Source: Streptomyces sp. ISL-11 (GTDB taxonomy: Bacteria > Actinomycetota > Actinomycetes > Streptomycetales > Streptomycetaceae). Taken from it: a DNA stretch of 64,000 nucleotides. Of this stretch, positions 23,153 to 30,961 are shown one piece after another. The stretch is taken from the NCBI RefSeq assembly GCF_018614525.1, contig NZ_JAGGOL010000020.1:1-64000 (forward strand), read 5' to 3'. Under the pieces are notes generated by a model. That model was given only the letters and a program-made list of their open reading frames with translations, did not search any database and was not told the origin of the DNA. The translations under genes were made by a program, and so were the position numbers. Each line of letters starts with the position of its first letter. Within the stretch, counting starts at the first letter, position 1.

Positions 23153-23941
23153 ATGCTCACCGTGACCACCGTGAATGTGAACGGGCTGCGCGCCGCCGCC
23201 AAGAAGGGCTTCGTCGAGTGGCTGGCCGCGACCGGGGCCGACGTCGTCTGCCTCCAGGAAGTCCGCGCCGAGGCCCACCAGCTCCCCGACGAGGTCCGCG
23301 ACCCCGAGGGCTGGCATGTCGTGCACGCCCCCGCCGCGGCGAAGGGCCGCGCGGGCGTCTCGGTGTACTCCCGGCGTGAGCCGGACGCGGTGCGGATCGG
23401 CTTCGGCTCGGCGGAGTTCGACGGCAGCGGCCGCTACGCGGAGATCGACCTGCCGGGCGTCACGGTCGCCAGCCTCTACCTGCCCTCGGGCGAGGTCGGC
23501 ACGGAGCGCCAGGACGAGAAGGAACGCTTCATGGCGGAGTTCCTCCCCTACCTGACCGGGCTGCGCGCCCGGGCGGCGGCGGAGGGCCGTGAGGTCCTGG
23601 TCTGCGGCGACTGGAACATCGCCCACACCGAGGCCGACCTCAAGAACTGGAAGGCCAACCGCAAGAGCGCCGGCTTCCTCCCCGAGGAGCGGGAGTGGCT
23701 CACCAAGGTCTTCACGGAGTACGTGGACGTGGTCCGCGCCCTCCACCCGGGCGTCGAGGGCCCGTACTCCTGGTGGTCCTACCGCGGCCGCGCCTTCGAC
23801 AACGACTCGGGCTGGCGCATCGACTACCTGGTCGCGACGCCGGGCCTGGCGGAGCGCGCCCTGAAGGCGACGGTGGAGCGGGCCGCTTCGCACGACCTGC
23901 GCTGGTCGGACCATGCGCCGGTGACGGCGGTCTTCGGGTAG
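23153..23941 (+). CDS. xthA: Exodeoxyribonuclease III / AP endonuclease
   Basis: 262-residue ExoIII of the EEP nuclease superfamily, which cleaves DNA 5' to abasic sites and trims 3' ends in base excision repair. Catalytic motifs: VNVNGLRAA (Asn), CLQEVRA (metal-binding Glu), VCGDWNIAHTEADL (Asp and Asn), and the C-terminal WRIDYLVAT and WSDHAPVTA (Asp-His pair). The length is standard and ATG 23153 agrees with the conserved N-terminus MLTVTTVNVNG. Confidence 0.95.
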   Translation: MLTVTTVNVNGLRAAAKKGFVEWLAATGADVVCLQEVRAEAHQLPDEVRDPEGWHVVHAPAAAKGRAGVSVYSRREPDAVRIGFGSAEFDGSGRYAEIDLPGVTVASLYLPSGEVGTERQDEKERFMAEFLPYLTGLRARAAAEGREVLVCGDWNIAHTEADLKNWKANRKSAGFLPEEREWLTKVFTEYVDVVRALHPGVEGPYSWWSYRGRAFDNDSGWRIDYLVATPGLAERALKATVERAASHDLRWSDHAPVTAVFG

Positions 23942-24098
23942 CGGCGGGCTTCCGGCCCCTGCTCGGCCTTCTCGGCCGGGCGGGGGCCTTGTGTTGCTGC
24001 GGCGGGTTTATGCGAGTACGTGACTGAACGCCGGGTCGGCCTTGTTGGGGGGAATCACTGTCCGTAGCGTGCTGACAACAGCTAGGGGAGGGGACCAC

Positions 24099-24311
24099 AT
24101 GAAGCTGACCACGATCGCCGGAGGCCCGTGCGGCAGCGGCGATGACAAGTGCGGGAACGGCGACTGCCCGACCGTGTTTGCCACGGACCGGCCGGGCATG
24201 CTCGCGGTGCAAGGTTACGACGTGGACCACCGGACGCCTGAAGGCGAATCGGTCGTCATGATCCCGGAAGACGTCCTCAAGGAGGCTGCCCGTGCCCGTG
24301 GATGGTTCTGA
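24099..24311 (+). CDS. Small Cys-containing protein of a regulatory cassette
   Basis: 70 residues, ATG with AGGGGAGGGGA upstream. It starts MKLTTIAGGPCGSGDDKCGNGDCPTVF and ends in an acidic helix (MIPEDVLKEAARARG). Three Cys lie within about 13 residues, so metal binding is possible. Similar small proteins sit next to DUF6879 and Scr1-type helix-turn-helix genes in Streptomyces. It overlaps the next gene by 20 nt. Confidence 0.8.
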   Translation: MKLTTIAGGPCGSGDDKCGNGDCPTVFATDRPGMLAVQGYDVDHRTPEGESVVMIPEDVLKEAARARGWF

Positions 24312-24828
24312 GCCCGTGTTCCTGGACGGGGACGACTGGAAAGCGTACTTCCGCAACTTCAAGCAATCCGCGTTCCGGCTTGAAGTGCATCAGGTGTACA
24401 CCATGCCTGGGGAGGCTGAGACGTTCAGTAGCTTCTTGGCCGGGGAGCCCAAACCTGATGGGTTCAACGGGACGTGGCATCAGACGATCCGGGGGCATGC
24501 GGCAGCGGGCAGGACCATGACGCGCGCGAAAGTCGTTCGCAGGCCACTCACGGACTACAGCCGGTACTTGTTCGAGTGGTGCCTCCCGGGGAACGTTGAC
24601 GCCGGAGAGAACTACCGGATCGTGGATCTGACGGACAAGGACAACCCGGGCCTGCCCGAACAGGACTTCTGGATGTTCGACGAAACCACGGTGGTCCACC
24701 TCAACTACCGTCCGGACGGCACTCAGATCAACAGGGAGTTGATCCAGTCGCCGAACATCGAAAAGTACCTCGCGTGGCGTGATCTCGCCCTGAGTAACTC
24801 GATTCCCTTCAGTGGCTATCGAGCCTGA
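24292..24828 (+). CDS. DUF6879 family protein
   Basis: 178 residues starting at GTG 24292 inside the previous gene. Characteristic features of this Streptomyces family: FLDGDDWKAYFRNFKQSAFRLEVHQVYTMPGE, then RRPLTDYSRYLFEWCLPGNVDAGENYRIVDLTD, FWMFDETTVVHLNYRPDG. No enzymatic motif is seen. It overlaps the downstream regulator by 17 nt, so the three gene products are likely made in step. Confidence 0.85.
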   Translation: MPVDGSEPVFLDGDDWKAYFRNFKQSAFRLEVHQVYTMPGEAETFSSFLAGEPKPDGFNGTWHQTIRGHAAAGRTMTRAKVVRRPLTDYSRYLFEWCLPGNVDAGENYRIVDLTDKDNPGLPEQDFWMFDETTVVHLNYRPDGTQINRELIQSPNIEKYLAWRDLALSNSIPFSGYRA

Positions 24829-25669
24829 AAATCAGGCAAGGGAGCGAAGAGGTCTCGCGGAGGCGCTACGGGGCCTCCGCGAGGCTTCTGGTCTGAGTGG
24901 TGAGCGCCTGGCCGTACGTTGCAATATGAGCCAGGCGAAGATCAGTCGGATAGAGACCGGTCGGACCCTGCCCACTGTCATTGATGTGCAACGAATCCTG
25001 ACCGCCCTGGATGTGCCCGAGGAAGTATCGAGCGAGCTCCTGAGGTTGGCGCGCAGGGCGAATGTCGATTACGCCTCATGGCGCACCTATGCCCGCGTCG
25101 GTCTGTACCGGAAGCAGGCGGAGCTGAGGGCGCTGGAGTCGACATCGCGAGTCATGCGGCACTTCCTTCCTGCCGTTCCTACCGGCCTATTGCATGTTCG
25201 GCAATATGCTGAGCAGACGCTCTCGAAGACGGTGAGCCGTGATCCGGCCAGGGATGTCGCCAGATCGGTGCAGGCCCGTATGGACCGGCAGGCCATTCTC
25301 GACGACCGATCCCGCAGCTTCGCCTTCCTGCTGACGGAACAGGCGGTCAGATGGCGCAGGGCAGACGGCGGCATCATGGCGGCCCAGTGCGCACACATGG
25401 CCGCTCTCTCTCATAAGCCGAACGTGGAAATCGCGGTCATTCCGCAAAGTGTGCGGGTTCCTGGTAGTCCCATGAACGTTTTCGTTGTCTATGACGAGCG
25501 ATTGGTGACAGTCGAACTGTTTTCCGGAGAGGTCGTGTTGCGTGATCCACGGGACATCTCTCACCATCTGGAGCTGTTCGACCTGTTCCTTGCGTACGCC
25601 CTCCGAGGCGCCGAGGCTACGGCATTTCTTCGGGAAGTTGCCGAGGAGTTCATGCGGCTACGTGATTAG
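24812..25669 (+). CDS. Helix-turn-helix regulator with DUF5753 (Scr1/WhiJ type)
   Basis: 285 residues. The N-terminal XRE helix-turn-helix spans about 15-75 (LAEALRGLREASGLSGERLAVRCNMSQAKISRIETGRTLP). It is followed by the DUF5753 ligand-like domain (ESTSRVMRHFLPAVPTGLLHVRQYAEQTLS, RQAILDDRSRSFAFLLTEQAVRWR, VEIAVIPQSVRVPGSPMNVFVVYDERLVTVELFSGEV). This is the WhiJ-type regulator architecture used in Streptomyces development. GTG 24812 overlaps the DUF6879 gene. Confidence 0.92.
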   Translation: MAIEPENQARERRGLAEALRGLREASGLSGERLAVRCNMSQAKISRIETGRTLPTVIDVQRILTALDVPEEVSSELLRLARRANVDYASWRTYARVGLYRKQAELRALESTSRVMRHFLPAVPTGLLHVRQYAEQTLSKTVSRDPARDVARSVQARMDRQAILDDRSRSFAFLLTEQAVRWRRADGGIMAAQCAHMAALSHKPNVEIAVIPQSVRVPGSPMNVFVVYDERLVTVELFSGEVVLRDPRDISHHLELFDLFLAYALRGAEATAFLREVAEEFMRLRD

Positions 25670-25735
25670 CGGTACTCGCGAGGTCCGGTCCGTAGCACCA
25701 TGGGTGCAGGACACGGACTACCGGGAAGGTTTGTC

Positions 25736-25969
25736 ATGCAGAAAGCAACCTGCTTGTACGATCTCGGAATCGACGGCGCTCAATTCGTCAAGGCATGCGG
25801 CGGGAACACCCACCCCGACGGCGAATCCTGCGTCACCCTCGCCCGCATCGCCGTGGACGCGTGGGCCCTGGGCGACAGCAAGCGGCCGGGCGCCGAGCCC
25901 TTGAGGTTCACCACCGCCGAACTGGACGCGGCCGGCATCGACCCCGCCCGCTTCGGCCTCTCGGCCTGA
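25736..25969 (+). CDS. DUF397-like small protein
   Basis: 77 residues. The pattern ACGGNTHPDGESCVTLARI...AWALGDSKRPGAEPLRFTTAELDA is a divergent DUF397 domain, the small partner commonly paired with DUF5753 regulators (BldB-like). ATG 25736 has GGGAAGG upstream; the longer frame from 25700 lacks a better site. It follows the regulator by 66 nt. Confidence 0.8.
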   Translation: MQKATCLYDLGIDGAQFVKACGGNTHPDGESCVTLARIAVDAWALGDSKRPGAEPLRFTTAELDAAGIDPARFGLSA

Positions 25970-26047
25970 ACCCTCCTTCCCCTCGCGGCTTCCGCTCTTC
26001 TTCACAAGAGAGCGGGAGCCGCCCTCCACCGCACGGAGAAGGGCCCC

Positions 26048-26515
26048 TTGCACTGGCACGGCTATCTGTGGATCGGAGACAAAGCCGTCTTCGACAAGGA
26101 GAGTGTCCGGCGACCGCCCTCTGCCGTGGAGCCCGTCGGGAGCAGCGCGCCGGACGTCGTCGCGCGTTACCGGGAAGCGGTCGCCGAGTGGCGGGTGACG
26201 CAGGTGCCGCCCCTGGAGACGGCTTACTGGCTCGTGCGGCCCGCTCGGCTGGTTCAGGGAACGTGGGAGGACCCCGTCGGCGCCGCACGGTGGTTGGCGG
26301 AACGTCTCGCGCAGTACGCGCCCCGGTTCGCGGCCGAGAGGGAACGGGACGTACACCGGCTCGCCCGGAAGGCGGAACGGGCGGCCGAGACGTTCCAGCG
26401 CGGCGGTGACGTCTCCTGCGGGCACTACCTCACCCGCCCGGAGTTCCTCAGCGTCGCCGTCGTGACGTGTTCCCCGAACCGGGCCGCGCCGCAGCACCCT
26501 TGCCCCCTCGCGTGA
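26048..26515 (+). CDS. Conserved hypothetical protein of the regulatory cassette
   Basis: 155 residues, TTG start. It reads LHWHGYLWIGDKAVFDKESVRRPPSA, a central helical part (ETAYWLVRPARLVQGTWEDPVGAARWLAERLAQYAPRFAAER) and end FLSVAVVTCSPN. Related proteins occur near DUF397/helix-turn-helix genes in Streptomyces, but the function is unknown. The start is supported only by where recognisable sequence begins. It is convergent with the marP-like gene, 5 nt apart. Confidence 0.7.
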   Translation: MHWHGYLWIGDKAVFDKESVRRPPSAVEPVGSSAPDVVARYREAVAEWRVTQVPPLETAYWLVRPARLVQGTWEDPVGAARWLAERLAQYAPRFAAERERDVHRLARKAERAAETFQRGGDVSCGHYLTRPEFLSVAVVTCSPNRAAPQHPCPLA

Positions 26516-26520
26516 GGCAC

Positions 26521-27717
26521 CTACAACGCCGCCCTGCTCCCCGTCCCCACCGGGACCGTCGCCGTCGCCGCGCGGGTCGCGGCCGTCGTGACCTGGTCCG
26601 CGGTCAGGACGTAGCCCGTTTCCGCGTCGGACGTGGAGCGGGCGAAGACGACGCCGTAGACCTTGCCCGACGGGGTCAGGAGGGGGCCGCCGGAGTTGCC
26701 GGGGCGGACGGTGGAGCGGATCGAGTAGACGGTGCGGGTGGTGATGCCGTCGCCGTAGATGTCCTGGCCCTTGGCGCGGAGCTCGTTGGCGACGGTCGCG
26801 GCGCGCAGGTCGAGGCCGCCGTTCTCCGGGAAGCCCGCGACGACGGCCGCGTCGCCGCGCTTGGCGGTCTTGTCGAAGGGCAGGACGGGCGCGTCGAGGC
26901 CCGGCACGTTCAGGACGGCGACGTCCGTCCTCGGGTCGAAGAGGACGACCTGGGCCTTGTACGCGCGGCCGACGCCGCCGACCTGTACGGTCGGCCGGTC
27001 GACGCCGGCCACGACGTGGGCGTTGGTCATCACGTGGTGCGCGGCGTAGACGAAGCCGCTGCCCTCCTGGCCGCGCCGCCCGTCGCCGACGTCGGCGACG
27101 CCCTCGACCTTGACGACGCTCTGGCGGGCCGCCCGCGTCGCCGCGCCGGTGACCGCGTCGCCGGAGGGCTTGGCGACACCGGTGGCGGGCTCGTTCTCGA
27201 AGGGGTTGAAGACCTGGGGGAACCCGGCGCCGGAGAGGGCGTCCGTCGTGCGGCTGAACCACGTGGGCGCCTGCTCGGGCATCGCCTTCTGCACCGCGCC
27301 CAGCAGTGTGGAGTCCTTGATCTGCTTCGTCAGGAGGGTGGAGCCGGCCGAGACGAGGACGCTGGCGGCGACCCAGCCGACCAGCAGCACGGCCAGGGAG
27401 TTGACGGCCGCGCCGCCGATCCCGTCCACGCCGCGTACGGGCGCCCACGTCAGGCGGCGCCGCAGTTGCCAGGCGAACCGTCCGGCCAGCGCGTGCCCGG
27501 CCGCGGCGGGCAGCAGGACGACGAGGACGGCGACGACGGCCGCGGTCGACGTGCCGGCCTCGAAGGGCTCCAGCGCGTAGGGCAGCGCCAGGACGCCGAG
27601 CACCGCGCCGCCGACGAATCCGGCGAGCAGGACGACACCGGCGACCAGTCCGCGCCGGAAGCCGGAGGCGGCGTAGGCGACGACGATCAGCAGGAGAAGC
27701 ACATCGAGCAGGTTCAA
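26521..27717 (-). CDS. marP: MarP-type membrane serine protease (CvpA + trypsin-like)
   Basis: About 398 residues. The N-terminal CvpA-like part has four TM helices (LNLLDVLLLLIVVAYAASGFRRGL...GGAVLGVLALPYAL...VAVLVVLLPAAAGHALAG...SLAVLLVGWVAASVLV). The extracytoplasmic trypsin-like domain carries the triad: His in MTNAHVVAG, Asp in RTDVAVLN, Ser in RPGNSGGPLL. MarP in mycobacteria protects against acid and activates a peptidoglycan hydrolase. TTG 27717 is chosen because GAAAGGG lies 7 nt upstream and the CvpA homology begins there; GTG 27762 is the alternative. It is a single gene. Confidence 0.88.
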   Translation of the reverse strand: MNLLDVLLLLIVVAYAASGFRRGLVAGVVLLAGFVGGAVLGVLALPYALEPFEAGTSTAAVVAVLVVLLPAAAGHALAGRFAWQLRRRLTWAPVRGVDGIGGAAVNSLAVLLVGWVAASVLVSAGSTLLTKQIKDSTLLGAVQKAMPEQAPTWFSRTTDALSGAGFPQVFNPFENEPATGVAKPSGDAVTGAATRAARQSVVKVEGVADVGDGRRGQEGSGFVYAAHHVMTNAHVVAGVDRPTVQVGGVGRAYKAQVVLFDPRTDVAVLNVPGLDAPVLPFDKTAKRGDAAVVAGFPENGGLDLRAATVANELRAKGQDIYGDGITTRTVYSIRSTVRPGNSGGPLLTPSGKVYGVVFARSTSDAETGYVLTADQVTTAATRAATATVPVGTGSRAAL

Positions 27718-27832
27718 CGCGGAGCCCTTTCCATCACGCGCGACCCCCGACCGCGCCCACACGGGTGTGGACTAGAGAAAACGCCCGTTTGGGGACCAAC
27801 GGTTCCCTCGGATGGCGTACACCACAGAGAAA

Positions 27833-27876
27833 GGCCCGGTGCGGGCCCCTGCCGTAACAGGGGTCCGCACCGGGCC
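27833..27876 (-). terminator. Terminator hairpin after the MMPL gene
   Basis: 19-bp arms GGCCCGGTGCGGGCCCCTG / CAGGGGTCCGCACCGGGCC with one mismatch and a 6-nt loop. It lies 18 nt past the stop of the minus-strand transporter gene. It probably also insulates the marP-like promoter. Confidence 0.8.
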
Positions 27877-27893
27877 GGTGCTCGGTGAGCGGA

Positions 27894-30119
27894 TCAGACG
27901 CGGCTCGGCTCGCGGTCGTCGGCGGACGTGTCCACCGGGCCCGCCGCCGGCGCCTCGTGCGCCAGCTGCTTGTGCAGCTGCTCGCCCTCGACGTCCACGT
28001 TCGGCAGGATCCTGCCGAGCCAGCCCGGCAGCCACCAGGCCGCCTTGCCGAGCAGGGCGAGGACCGCCGGGACGATCGCCATGCGGACGACGAACGCGTC
28101 GAAGAAGACCGCGATGGCCAGGCCGAAGCCGATCATCTTGATCATCGATTCCGAGGAGCCGATGAATCCCGCGAAGACGCTCATCATGATGATGGCGGCG
28201 GCCGTGACGACCCGCGCGCCGTGCTTGAAGCCGGTCACGACCGCCTGGCCGGGGCGCTCGCCGTGGACGAACGCCTCGCGCATGCGGGTGACGAGGAAGA
28301 CCTCGTAGTCCATCGCCAGACCGAAGACGACGCCCACCATGAAGATCGGCATCATGCTCATGATCGGGCCGGTCTCCTCGACGCCGAAGAGCGAGCCGAG
28401 CCAGCCCCACTGGAAGACCGCGACGACCGCGCCGAGCGCGGCGACCACGGACAGCAGGAAGCCGAGCGCGGCCTTCAGCGGAACGAGCACGGACCGGAAG
28501 ACGACCATCAGCAGCAGGAAGGCCAGGCCGACGACGAGCGCGAGGTAGGGCAGCAGCGCGTCGTTGAGCTTCTGCGAGACGTCGATGTTCATCGCCGTCG
28601 AGCCGGTGACGAGCACCGTGGCGCCGGTGTCCGACTTCAGGGACGCGCCCTTGCCGCGGATCGTGTGGACCAGGTCCTCGGTCTCCGTGCCGGTCGGCTT
28701 GGACTTCGGCACGACCGTGAGGATGGCCGTGTCACCGTCCTTGTTGAACGCCGCCGGAGTGACCGTGGCGACGTTGTCCAGGCCCGTCAGCGTGTCGTGG
28801 ACCTTCGCCGCCGCGCCCTGCGCGTCCTTGACGCCGGCCACGTCGGTGATCACCATCAGCGGTCCGTTGAAGCCCGGCCCGAAGCCCTCGGACAGCAGGT
28901 CGTACGCCTTGCGCTGCGTGGTGTTCTTGGACGCGGCGCCGTCGTCGGGCAGGCCCAGCTCCAGCGAGGCGGCGGGCACGGCGATCACGCCGAGGCCGAG
29001 CACACCAGCCACCAGGACCATCACCGGCTTGCGGAGCACGAAGCGCGCCCAGCGGGTGCCCATGTTGGGCTTGTCGCCGAAGGTCGCCCCCGGGCCGGCC
29101 TTGCGGACCTTGCGGGCCAGCACCTGCTTGCCCGCGAAGCCCAGCAGGGCCGGGATGAAGGACAGCGCGATGAGGACGGCGATGGCGACCGTACCGGCGG
29201 CGGCCATGCCCATCTTCGTCAGCATCGGGATGTTGACGACCGCCAGACCGGCGAGCGCGATGACCACCGTCAGGCCTGCGAAGACCACCGCGGAGCCCGC
29301 GGTGCCGACGGCCCGGCCGGCGGCCTCCTCGCGCTCCCGGCCCTCGGCGAGCTCGGCGCGGAAGCGGGAGACGATGAACAGCGCGTAGTCGATGCCGACC
29401 GCGAGGCCGATCATCATGGCCAGCGTCGAGGTGTTGCTGGACAGGTCCAGGACCGGCGCCAGCGCGGCGATCGAGGAGACGCCGATGCCCACCCCGATGA
29501 TGGCGGTCAGCAGCGGCAGCCCGGCGGCGACCAGCGAGCCGAAGGTGATCAGCAGGACGACCGCCGACACCGCGATGCCGATGGCCTCCGAGCCGCCCTC
29601 GGGCATCTCCTGGAGCACGCTGCCGCCGACCTCCACGGTCAGCCCGGCGTCACGGCCGTGCTGCGCGGCGTCCTTGAGGTTCTCGCGCGAGTCCTCGGTC
29701 AGGTCGGTGGACTTGACCTTGTACGCGGCGGACGCGTAGCCGGTGGTCTCCGCCGGCTTGTTGACGGCGTTGCCCTGGAACGGGTCGATGACCGACGCCA
29801 CCTGCGGGCCGCGCTTCAGCTCGCCGAGGACCTTCTCGACGGCCGCCTTGTTCTTCGCGTCGGTCAGCTTCTGGCCCTCGGGGGCCTTGAAGACGACGCG
29901 GGCGGACGCGTTCTGTTCGTTGTTGCCCGGGAAGCGCTTCTCCAGCAGGTCGAACGCCTGCTGCGCCTCGGTGCCGGGGATGGAGAAGTCGTTGTTGGTC
30001 GACTTCGACGCGGTGGCGGCGCCGACCCCGGCGAGCACCAGCAGCGTCACCCATATCAGGGCGAAGTACCAGCGTCGCCGAAAGGCGAGCCGGCCGAGTT
30101 TATAGAGGAACGTGGCCAC
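27894..30119 (-). CDS. MMPL-family RND transporter
   Basis: 741 residues with the two-fold MMPL architecture. TM1 (WYFALIWVTLLVLAGVGAATA) is followed by a periplasmic domain of about 150 residues, five TM helices (AIGIAVSAVVLLITFGSLVAAGLPL, ...AMMIGLAVGIDYALFIVSRFR), then a second half with another periplasmic loop and TM helices ending in the matching MMPIFMVGVVFGLAMDYEVFLVTRMRE. The Asp-Tyr pairs (GIDYALF and AMDYEVF) are the proton-relay motifs. Such exporters move lipids or hydrophobic metabolites. GTG start with GGGAG upstream. It is downstream of and co-directional with its likely TetR repressor. Confidence 0.93.
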   Translation of the reverse strand: MATFLYKLGRLAFRRRWYFALIWVTLLVLAGVGAATASKSTNNDFSIPGTEAQQAFDLLEKRFPGNNEQNASARVVFKAPEGQKLTDAKNKAAVEKVLGELKRGPQVASVIDPFQGNAVNKPAETTGYASAAYKVKSTDLTEDSRENLKDAAQHGRDAGLTVEVGGSVLQEMPEGGSEAIGIAVSAVVLLITFGSLVAAGLPLLTAIIGVGIGVSSIAALAPVLDLSSNTSTLAMMIGLAVGIDYALFIVSRFRAELAEGREREEAAGRAVGTAGSAVVFAGLTVVIALAGLAVVNIPMLTKMGMAAAGTVAIAVLIALSFIPALLGFAGKQVLARKVRKAGPGATFGDKPNMGTRWARFVLRKPVMVLVAGVLGLGVIAVPAASLELGLPDDGAASKNTTQRKAYDLLSEGFGPGFNGPLMVITDVAGVKDAQGAAAKVHDTLTGLDNVATVTPAAFNKDGDTAILTVVPKSKPTGTETEDLVHTIRGKGASLKSDTGATVLVTGSTAMNIDVSQKLNDALLPYLALVVGLAFLLLMVVFRSVLVPLKAALGFLLSVVAALGAVVAVFQWGWLGSLFGVEETGPIMSMMPIFMVGVVFGLAMDYEVFLVTRMREAFVHGERPGQAVVTGFKHGARVVTAAAIIMMSVFAGFIGSSESMIKMIGFGLAIAVFFDAFVVRMAIVPAVLALLGKAAWWLPGWLGRILPNVDVEGEQLHKQLAHEAPAAGPVDTSADDREPSRV

Positions 30120-30224
30120 GAAGCGTTGTGCTCCCGTCGGATCAAATGGACGAACAGGGCGTGGGGAACCGGCCCGACGACGAGAGCGGCGCGTCAGGTG
30201 GGGGGTGTGGGGCCCCGGTGTGGG

Positions 30225-30824
30225 TTATCGGCCGAGAGCGGGGAGGATCACGGCATCGATATAGCGGGACAGGTACGCGGGGTCCGCGTGCCGGTCCTCG
30301 ATCAGCGGTCGGGTGATGAACGCGCCGAGGATCGTGTGCGAGACGTACTCCAGCGCCGGATTGTCCGCGGCGACCTCGCCCCGGGCGACCGCGCGCCGCA
30401 GCATCGTGTCGAAGCCCTCGGTCTCGGGCTTGATCAGCAGCTCGCGCAGCGCCCGGTGGAGATCGGCGTTGGTGTGGATCGCGTGTCCGAGCCCGCGCAT
30501 CAGGGCGGTGTCCCGCTCCATCTGCGCCTCGTCGGCCTCGCACACCAGCGCGTGCAGATCACCGCGCAGGGTGCCCGTGTCGATCTCCGCGACCTTGACG
30601 GGCTTCTTGTGGCGCAGCGCGCTGACGACCAGCTCCGGCTTGCCCTTCCACTGGCGGTAGAGCGTCGCCTTGCTGGAGTGCGTACGGGCCGCGACGGCGT
30701 CCATGGTGAGGGCGTCGTAGCCGACCTCGCGGAGGATGTCGAGCACGGCTTCGTAGAGCTCGGCCTCCCGTTCGGGCGTCAGCCGGGTGCGGCGCACCGG
30801 CGGCTCGGGTGGTTCTGTCGGCAT
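30225..30824 (-). CDS. TetR-family regulator of the MMPL operon
   Basis: 199 residues. The DNA-binding domain is ELYEAVLDILREVGYDALTMDAVAARTHSSKATLYRQWKGKPELV; the C-terminal TetR_C domain ends LSRYIDAVILPALGR. ATG 30824 follows AAGGGGGAG. It is first in a two-gene minus-strand operon with the transporter 105 nt downstream. A 15-bp palindrome 25 nt upstream of its start is the likely autoregulatory operator. Confidence 0.93.
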   Translation of the reverse strand: MPTEPPEPPVRRTRLTPEREAELYEAVLDILREVGYDALTMDAVAARTHSSKATLYRQWKGKPELVVSALRHKKPVKVAEIDTGTLRGDLHALVCEADEAQMERDTALMRGLGHAIHTNADLHRALRELLIKPETEGFDTMLRRAVARGEVAADNPALEYVSHTILGAFITRPLIEDRHADPAYLSRYIDAVILPALGR

Positions 30825-30848
30825 TCGCTCCCCCTTCCGACTCACTGA

Positions 30849-30863
30849 ACGAAACGGTTTCGT
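30849..30863. promoter_or_regulatory. Palindromic operator candidate ACGAAACGGTTTCGT
   Basis: Perfect 7-1-7 inverted repeat between tetR (minus) and the tricorn gene (plus). The centre and AT-rich arms are typical of TetR operators. It probably controls the tetR-MMPL operon and could also affect the tricorn promoter. Confidence 0.65.
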
Positions 30864-30961
30864 ACACCACGAGCCTACGCCGGTCGAGATACGAGACGGC
30901 ACGGTTCCGCTGGTGTTCTGCGTCACGAACCGAGTTGCCGCGACCCCCGGGGGCCGAAACC

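Noticed and set aside
27885..30848. 987-codon plus-strand frame opposite MMPL and TetR
   Set aside because: Rich in His/Asp/Arg with no domains; the opposite strand encodes two complete, motif-bearing proteins.
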